Assembly: GCF_003966735.1 (NCBI RefSeq) | Contig: NZ_AP017378.1 | Location: forward strand, 2,686,905-2,750,904 | Direction of reading: 5' to 3' | DNA from: Desulfovibrio ferrophilus | GTDB taxonomy: Bacteria > Desulfobacterota > Desulfovibrionia > Desulfovibrionales > Desulfovibrionaceae | Length of the DNA: 64,000 nt | Shown: piece after piece, positions 1 to 8,633 of the stretch | Layout of the letters: the number at the start of each line of letters is the position of its first letter | How positions within the stretch are numbered: position 1 is the stretch's first letter | Notes under the pieces: generated by a model | Database searches by the model: none | What the model was told of the DNA's origin: nothing | The model's input: only the letters and a program-made list of their open reading frames with translations | Translations under genes and position numbers: made by a program

Positions 1-441
1 CGGGTGGAGGTCCTGGGAGGCATGGAATACCGGCTGGTGGCCACGCCCGAGTTTGCCCGGCGCTGGTTTCCCCACGGATTGACGGTCGAGGCCGTTCGCC
101 GTGCACCGGCCGTGACGTTCAACCGCGTGGACGAATCCATCAACGTCATTTTGCGCAACGTCTTCGGTCATCTGCCGGGTGCATACCCCACGCATTACGT
201 CCCCTCGTCCGAACAATTCGTAACCGCCATTGCAGGCGGCTGGGGTTATGGCACCCTGCCCGAACAGCAAAGCACGGAACTGCTGGCGACAGAAAAGCTT
301 GTGGATCTGGCTCCGGTCCATCCCATGCCCGTCACCCTGCACTGGCATTGCTGGAATCTGGACTCGCCCCTGCTGGCGGAGTTGACCCGGGCGCTGGTCA
401 GAGGGGCATCGGCCATGCTATCGGGCAAGTTGGCTCACTAA
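1..441 (+). CDS. LysR-family regulator, ArgP/LysG-like (5' truncated by window edge)
   Basis: The reading frame is open to the left edge, so only about 146 C-terminal residues are present and the DNA-binding helix-turn-helix domain lies outside. The visible part reads as the effector-binding domain of the ArgP/LysG subgroup: it contains 'YRLVATPEFARRWFP' near its start and 'GGWGYGTLPEQQ' in the middle, both typical of regulators that sense lysine or arginine. The gene ends 28 bp before a LysE-type exporter on the same strand. A regulator of this family normally lies beside the exporter it activates, though usually divergently; here the two are co-directional. Family assignment is good, but the effector (arginine, lysine or other) is inferred. 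Confidence 0.8.
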   Translation, partial: RVEVLGGMEYRLVATPEFARRWFPHGLTVEAVRRAPAVTFNRVDESINVILRNVFGHLPGAYPTHYVPSSEQFVTAIAGGWGYGTLPEQQSTELLATEKLVDLAPVHPMPVTLHWHCWNLDSPLLAELTRALVRGASAMLSGKLAH

Positions 442-469
442 ACTACATATCCTCCGTAAGGACAGACAC

Positions 470-1090
470 ATGATGGAATTTCTCGGAGTGACCCTGTTTT
501 TTCTGCTGGGTGCCATGGCGCCCGGTGCGGATTTTGCCGTAATGATGAAAAACTCCATGCTCTACAGCCGTAAAAGCGCATGGCTAACGGCTCTGGGCAT
601 TGGCGCAAGCCTCATGGTGCACACCACTTACAGCCTGCTCGGCCTTGCCGTGGTCATCTCCAAATCCATCCTGGCCTTCACCATCATCAAGTACCTTGGC
701 GCGGCCTATTTGTGCTGGCTCGGCATCCGTAGTCTGCTGGAAAAAGGCGGTGGACCAGAGCCTTGTAGCGTCACACGCGAAGTCAGGGACCTGCCCATGC
801 GCGAAGCCTTTCGTCAGGGTTTTCTGTGCAACCTGCTCAACCCCAAGGCACCGCTGTTCTACATCGCTCTGTTCAGTGTGATTCTGACGCCGGACACGCC
901 AGGTGGCATCCGCCTGCTCTATGGGGCCGAAAGCGTCATTGTGGTCACAGGCTGGTTTTTGTTCCTGGGCACCGTGGTCACCAACCCCCGGGTCAAAGCG
1001 GGCCTGTCCCGTGTGCAGGGCCTGCTGACCAAAGCTCTGGGTGGCATGATGCTCTATTTTGGTATTCGGTTGGCCCTGGCGGACAGATAA
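470..1090 (+). CDS. LysE/ArgO-family amino acid exporter
   Basis: Predicted inner-membrane exporter of 206 residues, the usual length for the LysE superfamily. The N-terminal hydrophobic segment contains 'GAMAPGADFAVMMKNS', a form of the proline-glycine signature of the family, and there are five to six hydrophobic segments overall. The ATG at 470 follows a TAAGGA-like ribosome site. It lies 28 bp downstream of the ArgP-like regulator gene, which supports export of basic amino acids such as arginine or lysine, or toxic analogues. The exact substrate cannot be read from sequence. The next gene, a desaturase, converges on it with about 80 bp between stop codons and no clear terminator. Confidence 0.85.
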   Translation: MMEFLGVTLFFLLGAMAPGADFAVMMKNSMLYSRKSAWLTALGIGASLMVHTTYSLLGLAVVISKSILAFTIIKYLGAAYLCWLGIRSLLEKGGGPEPCSVTREVRDLPMREAFRQGFLCNLLNPKAPLFYIALFSVILTPDTPGGIRLLYGAESVIVVTGWFLFLGTVVTNPRVKAGLSRVQGLLTKALGGMMLYFGIRLALADR

Positions 1091-1171
1091 TAAATACCAA
1101 CTCAGCACGTGGCATGGCATCATCCAAGCCCTTGCCGGACAATGCCCGCAGAGAGCCGCCAGCGATCCACC

Positions 1172-2197
1172 CTAAGTGGAACGCAATGCGCGAAAACTGA
1201 CCAACCGCTGGCGCTGTTCGTCCCACAGATTCAGGAACAGGGATTTCAGGCTCTTACGCAGGGTCAGCGGTGTGACCTCCTGCAAGGCGGGTATCTCGTC
1301 GTAACATTCCTGAAGCCGATAATTGGGGATGCGCGGCAGCAGGTGATGCACATGGTGCAGCCCGATATTGCCAGTGATCCACTGCAGGACCTTGGGCAGC
1401 TTGTAGTACGAGCAGCCCTTCATGGCCGCCACCAGCGGGTCCCATTCTTCGTGACGTGCCCAGTAGCCACCCTCGAACTGGTGCTGCACATAGAATAGCC
1501 AGACGCCCAGTGTGCCGGCAGTCAGCATCACTGCGGACTGGATCAACAGATAGGCCTTCCACCCCACAGTCAGCCCCCCGATTCCGATCATGACCAGAAT
1601 CAAGGCATTGGTGATATTCACGCTACGCCGCTCGCTGGCCCCCTGGCCCTTCACATACAGCCGGTTAAGAACCAAAAACTGGTAGGCCGGCCCCACCCCC
1701 AGGAACACGAAAGGATTTCGAAACAGGCGATATCCCAGCCGCCTGTACCAGGGAGAGGCCCTGTATTCCTCTACGGTCAGGGTCCAGATATCTCCCACTC
1801 CGCGCCTGTCCAGGTCCCCATACGTTCCATGATGCACCAGATGTGCCCGCCCCCAGGAATCGAACGGAGTGAAGGTCAACGCCCCCGTCAGGTAGCCCAC
1901 GATGCGGTTGCCCCGGCGGGAAGGGAGAAACGAGCTGTGAGTGCAGTCATGAAAGAAGATGAACAGTCGGACCAGCAATCCGGCTGCAATGGCAACGGGC
2001 ACAATAAAAAGCCAGAACGGCAAATCATAGCGCACAAGAATTGCCATAAGTACCCACAGGGCCAGATAGGCCCCAAGGGTACTGGCAAGCTGCCACAGGG
2101 CAGGCCCGTATCCGGCTCTGGCATATGGTCTGAGGGCCTGGCGCAGGGTATTGATGGTCTGCCGCTGCTGCCGCGACTGCTCGGAGAGGATACTCAT
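1172..2197 (-). CDS. Fatty acid desaturase (membrane di-iron)
   Basis: Integral membrane desaturase of about 341 residues. All three histidine boxes that bind the di-iron centre are visible: HDCTH, HLVHH and a C-terminal HHVHH followed by 'LLPRIPNY'. Several long hydrophobic segments lie between them. These enzymes introduce double bonds into acyl chains using O2 and an electron donor, which is notable in a probable anaerobe and may fit microaerobic use or oxygen defence. I placed the start at 2197 because a GGAGGTG ribosome site lies just upstream; the frame stays open a further 15 codons without a comparable site. The gene stands alone, with a sigma70-like promoter candidate at 2371-2399. 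Acyl position and electron donor are unknown. Confidence 0.88.
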   Translation of the reverse strand: MSILSEQSRQQRQTINTLRQALRPYARAGYGPALWQLASTLGAYLALWVLMAILVRYDLPFWLFIVPVAIAAGLLVRLFIFFHDCTHSSFLPSRRGNRIVGYLTGALTFTPFDSWGRAHLVHHGTYGDLDRRGVGDIWTLTVEEYRASPWYRRLGYRLFRNPFVFLGVGPAYQFLVLNRLYVKGQGASERRSVNITNALILVMIGIGGLTVGWKAYLLIQSAVMLTAGTLGVWLFYVQHQFEGGYWARHEEWDPLVAAMKGCSYYKLPKVLQWITGNIGLHHVHHLLPRIPNYRLQECYDEIPALQEVTPLTLRKSLKSLFLNLWDEQRQRLVSFRALRST

Positions 2198-2370
2198 GAC
2201 ACACCTCCAGGGTTGGAGCAGACATGGATCGTCAAGGCGCATCTACAGATGATGAATGAGGTGATACAGAACAGGAAATGACCGAATAGACTTCGTTCTG
2301 TGGATCACTACAGGGCAGGCTGACGAGTCAACGCCATGCGGCATCATCCGCACGACACGCACCTCTCCAT

Positions 2371-2399
2371 TCTATATAGTGAGTCGCCAGGGTCTTCAA
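2371..2399 (-). promoter_or_regulatory. Candidate sigma70 promoter for the desaturase gene
   Basis: Reading the minus strand, TTGAAG (plus 2394-2399) is followed after exactly 17 bases by TATAGA (plus 2371-2376), about 170 bp upstream of the chosen desaturase start. Spacing and hexamers fit a sigma70 promoter. The rest of the gap 2198-2535 shows nothing coding apart from this and the glp terminator. Confidence 0.45.
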
Positions 2400-2482
2400 G
2401 TCCTTTACGATCAAGCATGAGGCAAAAAAACATGCAAGCCACCTCGCCTTGGGCGGCAACACAGTCAATCCCCCTCACACCC

Positions 2483-2510
2483 AAAAGGGCGCTCCCCGAA
2501 GGAAGCGCCC
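2483..2510 (-). terminator. Rho-independent terminator of the glp transporter operon
   Basis: On the minus strand, GGGCGCT pairs with AGCGCCC (7 bp), with two further GC pairs closing a TTCG tetraloop, followed by a short TTTT run. It lies 25 bp past the glpV stop codon, where the leftward glycerol transporter transcript should end. Confidence 0.8.
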
Positions 2511-2535
2511 CTGTTTGTGGTTATAATGGCCGATC

Positions 2536-4278
2536 TTAGTTCGCGCGGCCTTCGCGCCAGGCCTTGATGAGATCGTCATACTGCACGGTCTCGCCCTGGG
2601 GCTTTTCATTGGCCAGCTTGGCCTTGGGGGAACCGGCCTTGTTGAGCCAGTATTCCTCATCCTTTTCAGGATTCATCTTGGGGCCGCATTCGCCCTGCAC
2701 ACCAGCGCGCTCGAGGCGAATCAGAATCTTGTCCTGTTCCTTGGCCAGGTTATCCATGGCGGTGGACACAGTGACTTCACCGGCAACGGCTTCACCGATG
2801 TTCTGCCACCACAACTGAGCCAGCTTGGGATAGTCAGGCACGTTGGTACCGGTGGGAGTCCAGGCCACACGGGCCGGGCTGCGATAGAACTCCACCAGGC
2901 CGCCCAGCTTGGGAGCGCGCTCGGTGAAGGACTTGTCGCGGATGTCGGAATCACGGATCGGGGTCAGGCCAACATGAGCCTTTTTAAGGGACGTGGTCTT
3001 GGCAACGCAGAACTGGGCAAACAACCAGGCAGCCTTGCGACGATCCACGGGGGTGCTCTTCATGAGAGTCCAGGAACCGCAGTCCTGATACCCCAGCTTC
3101 TGGCCTTTCTCCCAGTACGGGCCGTGGGGAGACGGAGCCATGCGCCACTTGGGCGTACCGTCCGCGTTCACGACGGGAGTGCCTTCTTCAACCATGGAGG
3201 CGGTGAAGGCGGTGTACCAGAAGATCTGCTGGGCAACGTTACCCTTGGCCAGGCTCGGCAGGGATTGGTAGAAGTCCATGCCCAGGGCTCCCGGAGGGGC
3301 GTATTTACGCAGCCAGTCCATGTACTTGCGCAGGGCGTACTTGGCGGCAGGGCCGTTGGTCGCGCCACCGCGAGACACACTGGCACCCACAGGACGACAA
3401 CCGTCAACACGGATACCCCATTCGTCAACGGGCTTGCCGTTGGGGATACCCTTGTCGCCGGCACCGGCCATGGACAGCCATGCGTCGGTGAAACGCCAGC
3501 CCAGGTCAGGAGCCTTCTTGCCGTAGTCCATATGGCCGTAAATGGCCTTGCCGTCGATCTCGCGGACGTCTTCAGAGAAGAACTCAGCGATATCTTCGTA
3601 GGCAGACCAGTTCACGGGCACGCCCAGCTCATAGCCGTACTTGGCCTTGAAGGCCTTCTTGAAGTCAGCACGGTTGAACCAGTCATAGCGGAACCAGTAG
3701 AGGTTCGCGAACTGTTGGTCAGGCATCTGGTAGAGCTTGCCATCAGGGCCGGTGGTAAAGCTCTTGCCCATGAAGTCATCAATGTCCAGAGTCGGCAGGG
3801 TCACGTCCTTGCCTTCACCAGCCATCCAATCGGTCAGGTTAACCACATGGCCATAGCGATAGTGGGTACCGATCAGGTCGGAGTCATTGACATAGGCGTC
3901 AAAGACGTTTTCGCCCGACTGCATCTGAATCTGCAGCTTCTCGATGACGTCACCTTCCTGAATCAAGTCATGGGTGACCTTGATCCCGGTGATTTCATAA
4001 AAAGCCTTGGCGAGCACTTTGGATTCGTACTCGTGGGTGGGGATGGTTTCGGAGACAACTTTGATCTCCATGCCACGGAAGGGGGCGGCGGCTTTGGTAA
4101 ACCACGCCATTTCCTTCATCTGCTCCGCCTTGGACAAGGTCGACGGCTGGAACTCCGTCTCCACCCATTTCTTGGCGGCGTCCTTGTACTGGGCATCGCT
4201 TGCACCAGCCAGTCCTGCACTGAGCAGAACGGCCAGGACGAGTACGCCCGACAAAAGTTTAGGAACCATGGTCCGCAT
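2536..4278 (-). CDS. glpV: Glycerol ABC transporter, periplasmic substrate-binding protein
   Basis: Large extracytoplasmic solute-binding protein of about 580 residues with a clear Sec signal peptide (basic start, hydrophobic core, cleavage near 'AGLAGA-SDA', about residue 26). It is much longer than typical sugar-binding proteins, as expected for the GlpV type of glycerol binder described in Rhizobium. The start at 4278 follows a GAGGAGG ribosome site at good spacing; in-frame ATGs further upstream sit on or before that site. It is the last gene of the leftward unit, 84 bp after glpU, and ends just before a strong terminator. The gene order S-T-P-Q-U-V matches the characterised rhizobial glycerol importer exactly, which is the main reason for naming glycerol as the ligand. 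Confidence 0.88.
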   Translation of the reverse strand: MRTMVPKLLSGVLVLAVLLSAGLAGASDAQYKDAAKKWVETEFQPSTLSKAEQMKEMAWFTKAAAPFRGMEIKVVSETIPTHEYESKVLAKAFYEITGIKVTHDLIQEGDVIEKLQIQMQSGENVFDAYVNDSDLIGTHYRYGHVVNLTDWMAGEGKDVTLPTLDIDDFMGKSFTTGPDGKLYQMPDQQFANLYWFRYDWFNRADFKKAFKAKYGYELGVPVNWSAYEDIAEFFSEDVREIDGKAIYGHMDYGKKAPDLGWRFTDAWLSMAGAGDKGIPNGKPVDEWGIRVDGCRPVGASVSRGGATNGPAAKYALRKYMDWLRKYAPPGALGMDFYQSLPSLAKGNVAQQIFWYTAFTASMVEEGTPVVNADGTPKWRMAPSPHGPYWEKGQKLGYQDCGSWTLMKSTPVDRRKAAWLFAQFCVAKTTSLKKAHVGLTPIRDSDIRDKSFTERAPKLGGLVEFYRSPARVAWTPTGTNVPDYPKLAQLWWQNIGEAVAGEVTVSTAMDNLAKEQDKILIRLERAGVQGECGPKMNPEKDEEYWLNKAGSPKAKLANEKPQGETVQYDDLIKAWREGRAN

Positions 4279-4331
4279 GTTCATCCTCCTCGTTTGCACG
4301 TTTCGCACATACTCCCGTTAACGACAGGATC

Positions 4332-4348
4332 GCCCGATCTGCCCGATC
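4332..4348. repeat. Short tandem repeat in the glpV leader
   Basis: GCCCGATC occurs at 4332-4339 and again at 4341-4348 in the 84 bp gap between glpU and glpV. It may help form an RNA structure that sets the high expression usual for binding proteins, but this is a guess. Confidence 0.3.
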
Positions 4349-4362
4349 AACCTCCGCGCGGG

Positions 4363-4641
4363 CTAGCCCCAGCGCATCATGCTGATCATGAACACGACTG
4401 AGAGGACAGTGGCAATCCAAAGGCTCATCTCCGTCAGGCCCAGCCAGGCCAGATGAATGTAGGCACTGCTCAGAAGCCCGATGAACAGGCGGTCACCACG
4501 GGTGGTGGCCATGGGCAGCAGCCCCTTGCGTTCGATGTTGGGGGAGGCAACCTCCCAGATGGTCATCCCGATCAGCATGGCCACGATGACGATAAAGAAC
4601 CCCGCGGTCACCGGAGTCCAGGCCATCCATTCAAGAGTCAT
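4363..4641 (-). CDS. glpU: Small membrane protein of glycerol ABC transporter (DUF2160-like)
   Basis: Small hydrophobic protein of 92 residues with about three predicted membrane segments: an N-terminal one in 'GFFIVIVAMLIGMTIWEV', a middle one, and a C-terminal one ending in 'MISMMRWG'. Proteins of this type (DUF2160) are found only beside GlpSTPQV-type glycerol transporters, and their mechanistic role is not established. The ATG at 4641 follows an AGGAGC ribosome site. It lies 21 bp downstream of glpQ and 84 bp upstream of glpV. It could be an accessory subunit of the permease. Confidence 0.85.
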   Translation of the reverse strand: MTLEWMAWTPVTAGFFIVIVAMLIGMTIWEVASPNIERKGLLPMATTRGDRLFIGLLSSAYIHLAWLGLTEMSLWIATVLSVVFMISMMRWG

Positions 4642-4662
4642 GATGGTGCTCCTTGTGTGGGG

Positions 4663-5466
4663 TTAGACCCGACCCAGGGCAAAGCCCTTGGCCAGATGGT
4701 TACGTACGAACCAGATCACCAGTGCCCCGGGCACGATGGTCAGGATGCCTGCCGCAGCCAACAAGCCCCAGTCCAGACCCGAGGCACTCACGGTGCGGGT
4801 CATGGTGGCGGCAATGGGCTTGGCATTGGTGGTGGTCAGCGTTCTTGCCAGCAGCAGTTCCACCCAGCTGAACATGAAGCAGAAGAACGCGGTGACGCCA
4901 ATACCCGCCCGAATCAGCGGAATGAATACGGTCAGGAAGAAACGGGGAAAACTGTAGCCATCAATGAAGGCCGTCTCGTCGATCTCCTTGGGCACGCCAC
5001 CCATGAAACCTTCCAGAATCCAAACCGCCAGGGGCACGTTGAACAGGCAGTGCGCCAGGGCCACGGCGATGTGAGTATCGATGAGTCCGAAGGTCGAATA
5101 GAGTTGGAAAAACGGCAGCAGAAAGACCGCAGGCGGTGCCATGCGGTTGGTCAAGAGCCAGAAGAAGACGTGCTTGTCGCCGATGAAGCGGAACCGCGAA
5201 AAGGCGTAAGCCGCGGGCAACGCCGTGAGCAAGGAGATCACGGTGTTGATGCTGACGTAGATGATGGTGTTGATGTAGCCCGAGTACCACGACGGGTCCC
5301 CGAAGATCTTCATGTAATTGACCAGGGTCGGATCATGGGGATACAGGGCGAAACTGCCCATAATGTCCGAGTTGGTGCGCAGGCTCATGTTCAGCATCCA
5401 GTAGATGGGCAGCATGAGCACCAGCAGATAGAACCCCAGTGCGATATATTTCTTCTTGATTTTCAT
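4663..5466 (-). CDS. glpQ: Glycerol ABC transporter permease
   Basis: Inner-membrane permease of 267 residues from the MalG-like carbohydrate class. It shows six hydrophobic segments and the cytoplasmic coupling loop around residue 160 ('EIDETAFIDGYSFPR'), which matches the EAA loop that contacts the ATPases. The start at 5466 follows a GGGGGAGAG ribosome site and lies one base after the glpP stop codon, so the two permeases are probably translationally coupled. With GlpP it forms the membrane channel through which glycerol delivered by GlpV is driven into the cytoplasm. This gene is unrelated to the E. coli glycerophosphodiesterase that carries the same name. Confidence 0.9.
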   Translation of the reverse strand: MKIKKKYIALGFYLLVLMLPIYWMLNMSLRTNSDIMGSFALYPHDPTLVNYMKIFGDPSWYSGYINTIIYVSINTVISLLTALPAAYAFSRFRFIGDKHVFFWLLTNRMAPPAVFLLPFFQLYSTFGLIDTHIAVALAHCLFNVPLAVWILEGFMGGVPKEIDETAFIDGYSFPRFFLTVFIPLIRAGIGVTAFFCFMFSWVELLLARTLTTTNAKPIAATMTRTVSASGLDWGLLAAAGILTIVPGALVIWFVRNHLAKGFALGRV

Positions 5467-5467
5467 C

Positions 5468-6337
5468 TTAGCTCTCCCCCTTTCCCACGGACTGCAAGGC
5501 CTGATAGAACAGGAAGCAGAACAACAATACGATCAGGAAGTAGATCAGCGAGAATGCCGCTGCCGGACCGAGGTCGAACTGGCCTACGGCGACCTTGACC
5601 AAATAAATGGACAGGAACGTCGTGGAGTTGCCCGGTCCACCGCCGGTGAGCACAAAGGGCTCGGCGTAGATCAGGAAGCTGTCCATGAAACGAAGCAGCA
5701 GGGCAATGGTCAGCACCCCGCGCATCTTGGGCAGTTCGATGAAACGGAACACGGCCCAGCGGGACGCGCCGTCGATCTTGGCGGCCTGATAAAAGGCATC
5801 TGGAATGGCCCGCAAACCGGCATAGGCCAGAAGCGCCACCAGCGGCGTCCAGTGCCAGACCTCCATCAACATCACCGTGACCCAGGCGTCCAGGGCATGG
5901 GCTGTATGATCAAAGCCCAGGCCCAACGCATTGACGGTGGCCCCGAACAATCCGATGTCAGGTCGGGTGAAGATGATCCAGATGGTGCCGATGACGTTCC
6001 ATGGAATGAGCAGCGGCAATGCCAGCAGCACCAGACACAGGGACGCTCCCCAGCCCTTCTTTGGCATGCCCAAAGCGATCAAAATACCCAAAGGCATCTC
6101 GATGAGCAGCACCAGTCCGGAGAACAACAACTGGCGCCCCAGCGCGTCGTGCAACCGTGTGTCCGCCAAGACGGCCTTGAACCATTCGGTGCCAATGAAG
6201 AACCGTTGCCCGGGGCCGAAGATGTCCTGTACCGAATAGTTGACCACCGTCATCAGAGGAATGATGGCCGAAAACGCCACAATGACGAAGACAGGCAGGA
6301 TCAGGAACCAGGCCCTATTGTTTTCCCATTTTTCCAT
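5468..6337 (-). CDS. glpP: Glycerol ABC transporter permease
   Basis: Inner-membrane permease of 289 residues from the MalF/UgpA-like class, with an N-terminal anchor ('AWFLILPVFVIVAFSAII') and five further hydrophobic segments. The EAA coupling loop is clear near residues 179-200 ('FYQAAKIDGASRWAVF'). The ATG at 6337 follows an AGGGAGG ribosome site. The gene lies 11 bp downstream of glpT and abuts glpQ. It pairs with GlpQ as the heterodimeric transmembrane core of the glycerol importer. Confidence 0.9.
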   Translation of the reverse strand: MEKWENNRAWFLILPVFVIVAFSAIIPLMTVVNYSVQDIFGPGQRFFIGTEWFKAVLADTRLHDALGRQLLFSGLVLLIEMPLGILIALGMPKKGWGASLCLVLLALPLLIPWNVIGTIWIIFTRPDIGLFGATVNALGLGFDHTAHALDAWVTVMLMEVWHWTPLVALLAYAGLRAIPDAFYQAAKIDGASRWAVFRFIELPKMRGVLTIALLLRFMDSFLIYAEPFVLTGGGPGNSTTFLSIYLVKVAVGQFDLGPAAAFSLIYFLIVLLFCFLFYQALQSVGKGES

Positions 6338-6348
6338 GAAGGCCTCCC

Positions 6349-7434
6349 TTATTTCACCAGCCGGTCATCGGCAAAGAACTTGATTTTTTCGGGCGGGAAC
6401 AGCAGATGGCACGCTCCGTCAGGGATGGCGCGGCCATCCTTGATACGGGCCTTTAAGCTCAGCTCGCCCAGCTTGACCGTCACGATCTTGCAGTGCCCCT
6501 GATCCTCCACATGAGTCACCCGGCCCGGAACACTGCCCGGAGTCTCGGTGTCATGTACCTCCAGATACATGGGACGGATACCCATCTTCAGGGCGCCCCC
6601 GGTCTCGGCGGCGCGTGCCGCGTACGGGGCATCCACCGGGATGGACGAGCCATTGGCCCGGGCCACGCCGTCCCCCAGGGTGCAGTCCATGAAATTCATG
6701 CCAGGACTGCCGATAAAATATCCCACGAAGGAATGCTCCGGGGTCTCGAACAACTCATCGGGTGCACCGGTCTGGACCAACTCACCGCCGTACATAATCA
6801 CGATCTGATCGGCGAAGGTCATGGCCTCCACCTGGTCGTGGGTCACGTAGATCAGCGTCAGCTTGAATTCCTTGTGGATCTCTTTCAGACTTCTGCGCAG
6901 CTGCCACTTCAGGTGCGGGTCGATGACGGTCAGTGGCTCGTCGAACAGAATGGCAGCCACGTCGCTGCGCACCAGTCCCCGCCCCAGCGAGATTTTCTGC
7001 TTGGCATCGGCAGCCAGGCCGGCCGCGCGTTTGTCCAGATCACCGGACAGACCAAGGATCTCGGCCACGACGCCCACACGCGCCTTGATTTCGGACTCCG
7101 CCACGCCACGGTTACGCAAGGGAAAAGCCAGATTGTTGTAAACGCTCATGGTGTCGTACAGCACCGGGAACTGAAACACCTGGGCAATGTTGCGCTGCTC
7201 GGGCGGCAGGTGAGTCACATCGCGACCATCGTACAGAATCTTGCCATGCGACGGAGCCAGCAGGCCGGAGATCAGGTTGAGCATCGTGGTTTTGCCACAG
7301 CCGGAAGGGCCGAGCAGGGCATAGGCCCCGCCATCCTCCCAGGTCGTGTGGATACGCTTGAAGACAAAGTCCTCAGGGCCCTTGGGATTGGGGTGGTAGC
7401 TGTGTGCCACCTCTTGCAAGTCGATTCGCGCCAC
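6349..7434 (-). CDS. glpT: Glycerol ABC transporter ATPase with degenerate signature motif
   Basis: ATPase of about 361 residues of the carbohydrate-importer class, with a C-terminal OB-fold-like regulatory region. Walker A is GPSGCGKTT (residues 42-50), Walker B ends FDEP (about 164-167), and the H-loop histidine is His199 in 'YVTHDQ'. The LSGGQ signature is replaced by 'ADAKQKISLG' (about 142-151), so this subunit supplies no normal signature to its partner. I chose the GTG at 7434, preceded by GGAG at good spacing and overlapping the end of glpS; no ATG fits. Its partner GlpS has the complementary defects. This is the Rhizobium-type GlpT ATPase, not the E. coli glycerol-3-phosphate antiporter of the same name. 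Confidence 0.9.
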   Translation of the reverse strand: MARIDLQEVAHSYHPNPKGPEDFVFKRIHTTWEDGGAYALLGPSGCGKTTMLNLISGLLAPSHGKILYDGRDVTHLPPEQRNIAQVFQFPVLYDTMSVYNNLAFPLRNRGVAESEIKARVGVVAEILGLSGDLDKRAAGLAADAKQKISLGRGLVRSDVAAILFDEPLTVIDPHLKWQLRRSLKEIHKEFKLTLIYVTHDQVEAMTFADQIVIMYGGELVQTGAPDELFETPEHSFVGYFIGSPGMNFMDCTLGDGVARANGSSIPVDAPYAARAAETGGALKMGIRPMYLEVHDTETPGSVPGRVTHVEDQGHCKIVTVKLGELSLKARIKDGRAIPDGACHLLFPPEKIKFFADDRLVK

Positions 7435-7447
7435 TGTGGATCTCCAG

Positions 7448-8530
7448 TTAGTCGATGGCGGACGGGGCAATCAGAATATCCCCGTTCCCGTCAAATACGT
7501 AAAAATCTTCCGGATTCACGAACATGGGCAGATTACTGCCACTCTCGATCTTGTGAATCCCGTCCTCCTGGGCCACCAGCTTGATTCTGCCGCACCCCAC
7601 ATGGATGAACGTCTCCGAGCCATTGATCTCGCTCAGGCTGACTTCACCGCACAGGCCGATGTCTGAATCGTGCCGCTGATTGAGAAACACGCGGCTGGCG
7701 CGCACGCCAAAGGTGTATTCGCCCGGCCCCAGGTCCTTCAGGGCGCCTACGAGCGGGGCTTTCATGCAGGCACTCAGGCGAGCCTGCTCACCCTCGATCC
7801 GTGCGGGGATGAAGTTCATGGGCGGGTCGCTGAAGACCTCGGCCACCTTCATGTTGCACGGATGGTTGAAGACCTCGGGGGTCTTGCCGATCTGCAGGAT
7901 ACGGCCCTCATCCATGACCACGACGTTGCCGCCCATCATCAGAGCCTCGGTGGGCTCGGTGGTGGTGTAGACAACGATGGACTCACGTTCCTTGAAGATG
8001 TGCTGCAATTCCTCGCGCAGCTCCTCTCTGAGCTTGTAGTCCAGGTTGACCAGAGGCTCGTCCAGAAGCAGCAGATGCGATTCCTTGACCAATGCCCGGG
8101 CAATGGCCGTGCGCTGCTGCTGGCCGCCAGACAATTCTGCGGGCAACCGATCCAGCAGGGGATCGAGCTGCAATGTCTTGGCGACTTCACGCACACGCCG
8201 ATCAATCTCGGCCTTGGACACTCCAGCCATCTTCAGGGGGGAGGCGATGTTGTCGTAGATAGTCAGCGAGGGGTAGTTGATAAACTGCTGATAGACCATG
8301 GCCACATCGCGTTTGCGCACGGACACACCGGTCACGTCCTGGCCGTCGGCCAACACCGTTCCGGTACCTGGGCGATCCAGCCCGGCCATAATCCTCAAGA
8401 GCGAAGTCTTCCCTGCCAGGGTTCGCCCCAGAATGATGTAACGCGAGCCCGCTTCGAGCTCAAGAGACACATCCGCGAGATGCATCTCCTGATCGACGGA
8501 TTTGTTGATTTCTGTGAGTCTCAGGCCCAC
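7448..8530 (-). CDS. glpS: Glycerol ABC transporter ATPase lacking H-loop histidine
   Basis: ATPase of 360 residues that dimerises with GlpT. Walker A is GRTLAGKT (residues 35-42), the signature LSGGQ is intact (133-137) and Walker B ends LLDEP (about 155-159). The switch histidine is missing: the position aligned with His199 of GlpT is Thr191 in 'YTTTEPTEAL'. It therefore appears to donate a good signature to the GlpT nucleotide site while its own site is impaired. The start is a GTG at 8530 preceded by GGGAG at seven bases; there is no competing ATG. It follows glpR by 103 bp and overlaps the start of glpT. The role rests on neighbourhood as well as domains. Confidence 0.9.
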   Translation of the reverse strand: MGLRLTEINKSVDQEMHLADVSLELEAGSRYIILGRTLAGKTSLLRIMAGLDRPGTGTVLADGQDVTGVSVRKRDVAMVYQQFINYPSLTIYDNIASPLKMAGVSKAEIDRRVREVAKTLQLDPLLDRLPAELSGGQQQRTAIARALVKESHLLLLDEPLVNLDYKLREELREELQHIFKERESIVVYTTTEPTEALMMGGNVVVMDEGRILQIGKTPEVFNHPCNMKVAEVFSDPPMNFIPARIEGEQARLSACMKAPLVGALKDLGPGEYTFGVRASRVFLNQRHDSDIGLCGEVSLSEINGSETFIHVGCGRIKLVAQEDGIHKIESGSNLPMFVNPEDFYVFDGNGDILIAPSAID

Positions 8531-8633
8531 CTGCTGTCTCCCAGTCTATGGCCCTTCGCGCCGTCAGGACGCGTGTCGAGCCTGATTGCCTTGGTTCTCA
8601 TTTTGGTTGCATCGGACACCGGAGCGGGTGCGT

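Noticed and set aside
1091-1171. Terminator between the exporter and the desaturase genes
   Set aside because: No stem of more than a few base pairs with a T run was found in this gap.
2375-2386. 12-base match to the core of the phage T7 promoter (CGACTCACTATA on the minus strand)
   Set aside because: The upstream TAATA part of the T7 promoter is missing and no T7-like polymerase or phage gene is present; it overlaps a better-explained sigma70 promoter.
2336-2539. 67-codon plus-strand open frame between the desaturase and glpV
   Set aside because: No ribosome site, runs through the promoter and terminator signals, and has no recognisable sequence features.
2974-4401. 475-codon open frame antisense to glpV
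   Set aside because: Same reason: glpV is certain from its family, signal peptide and ribosome site.
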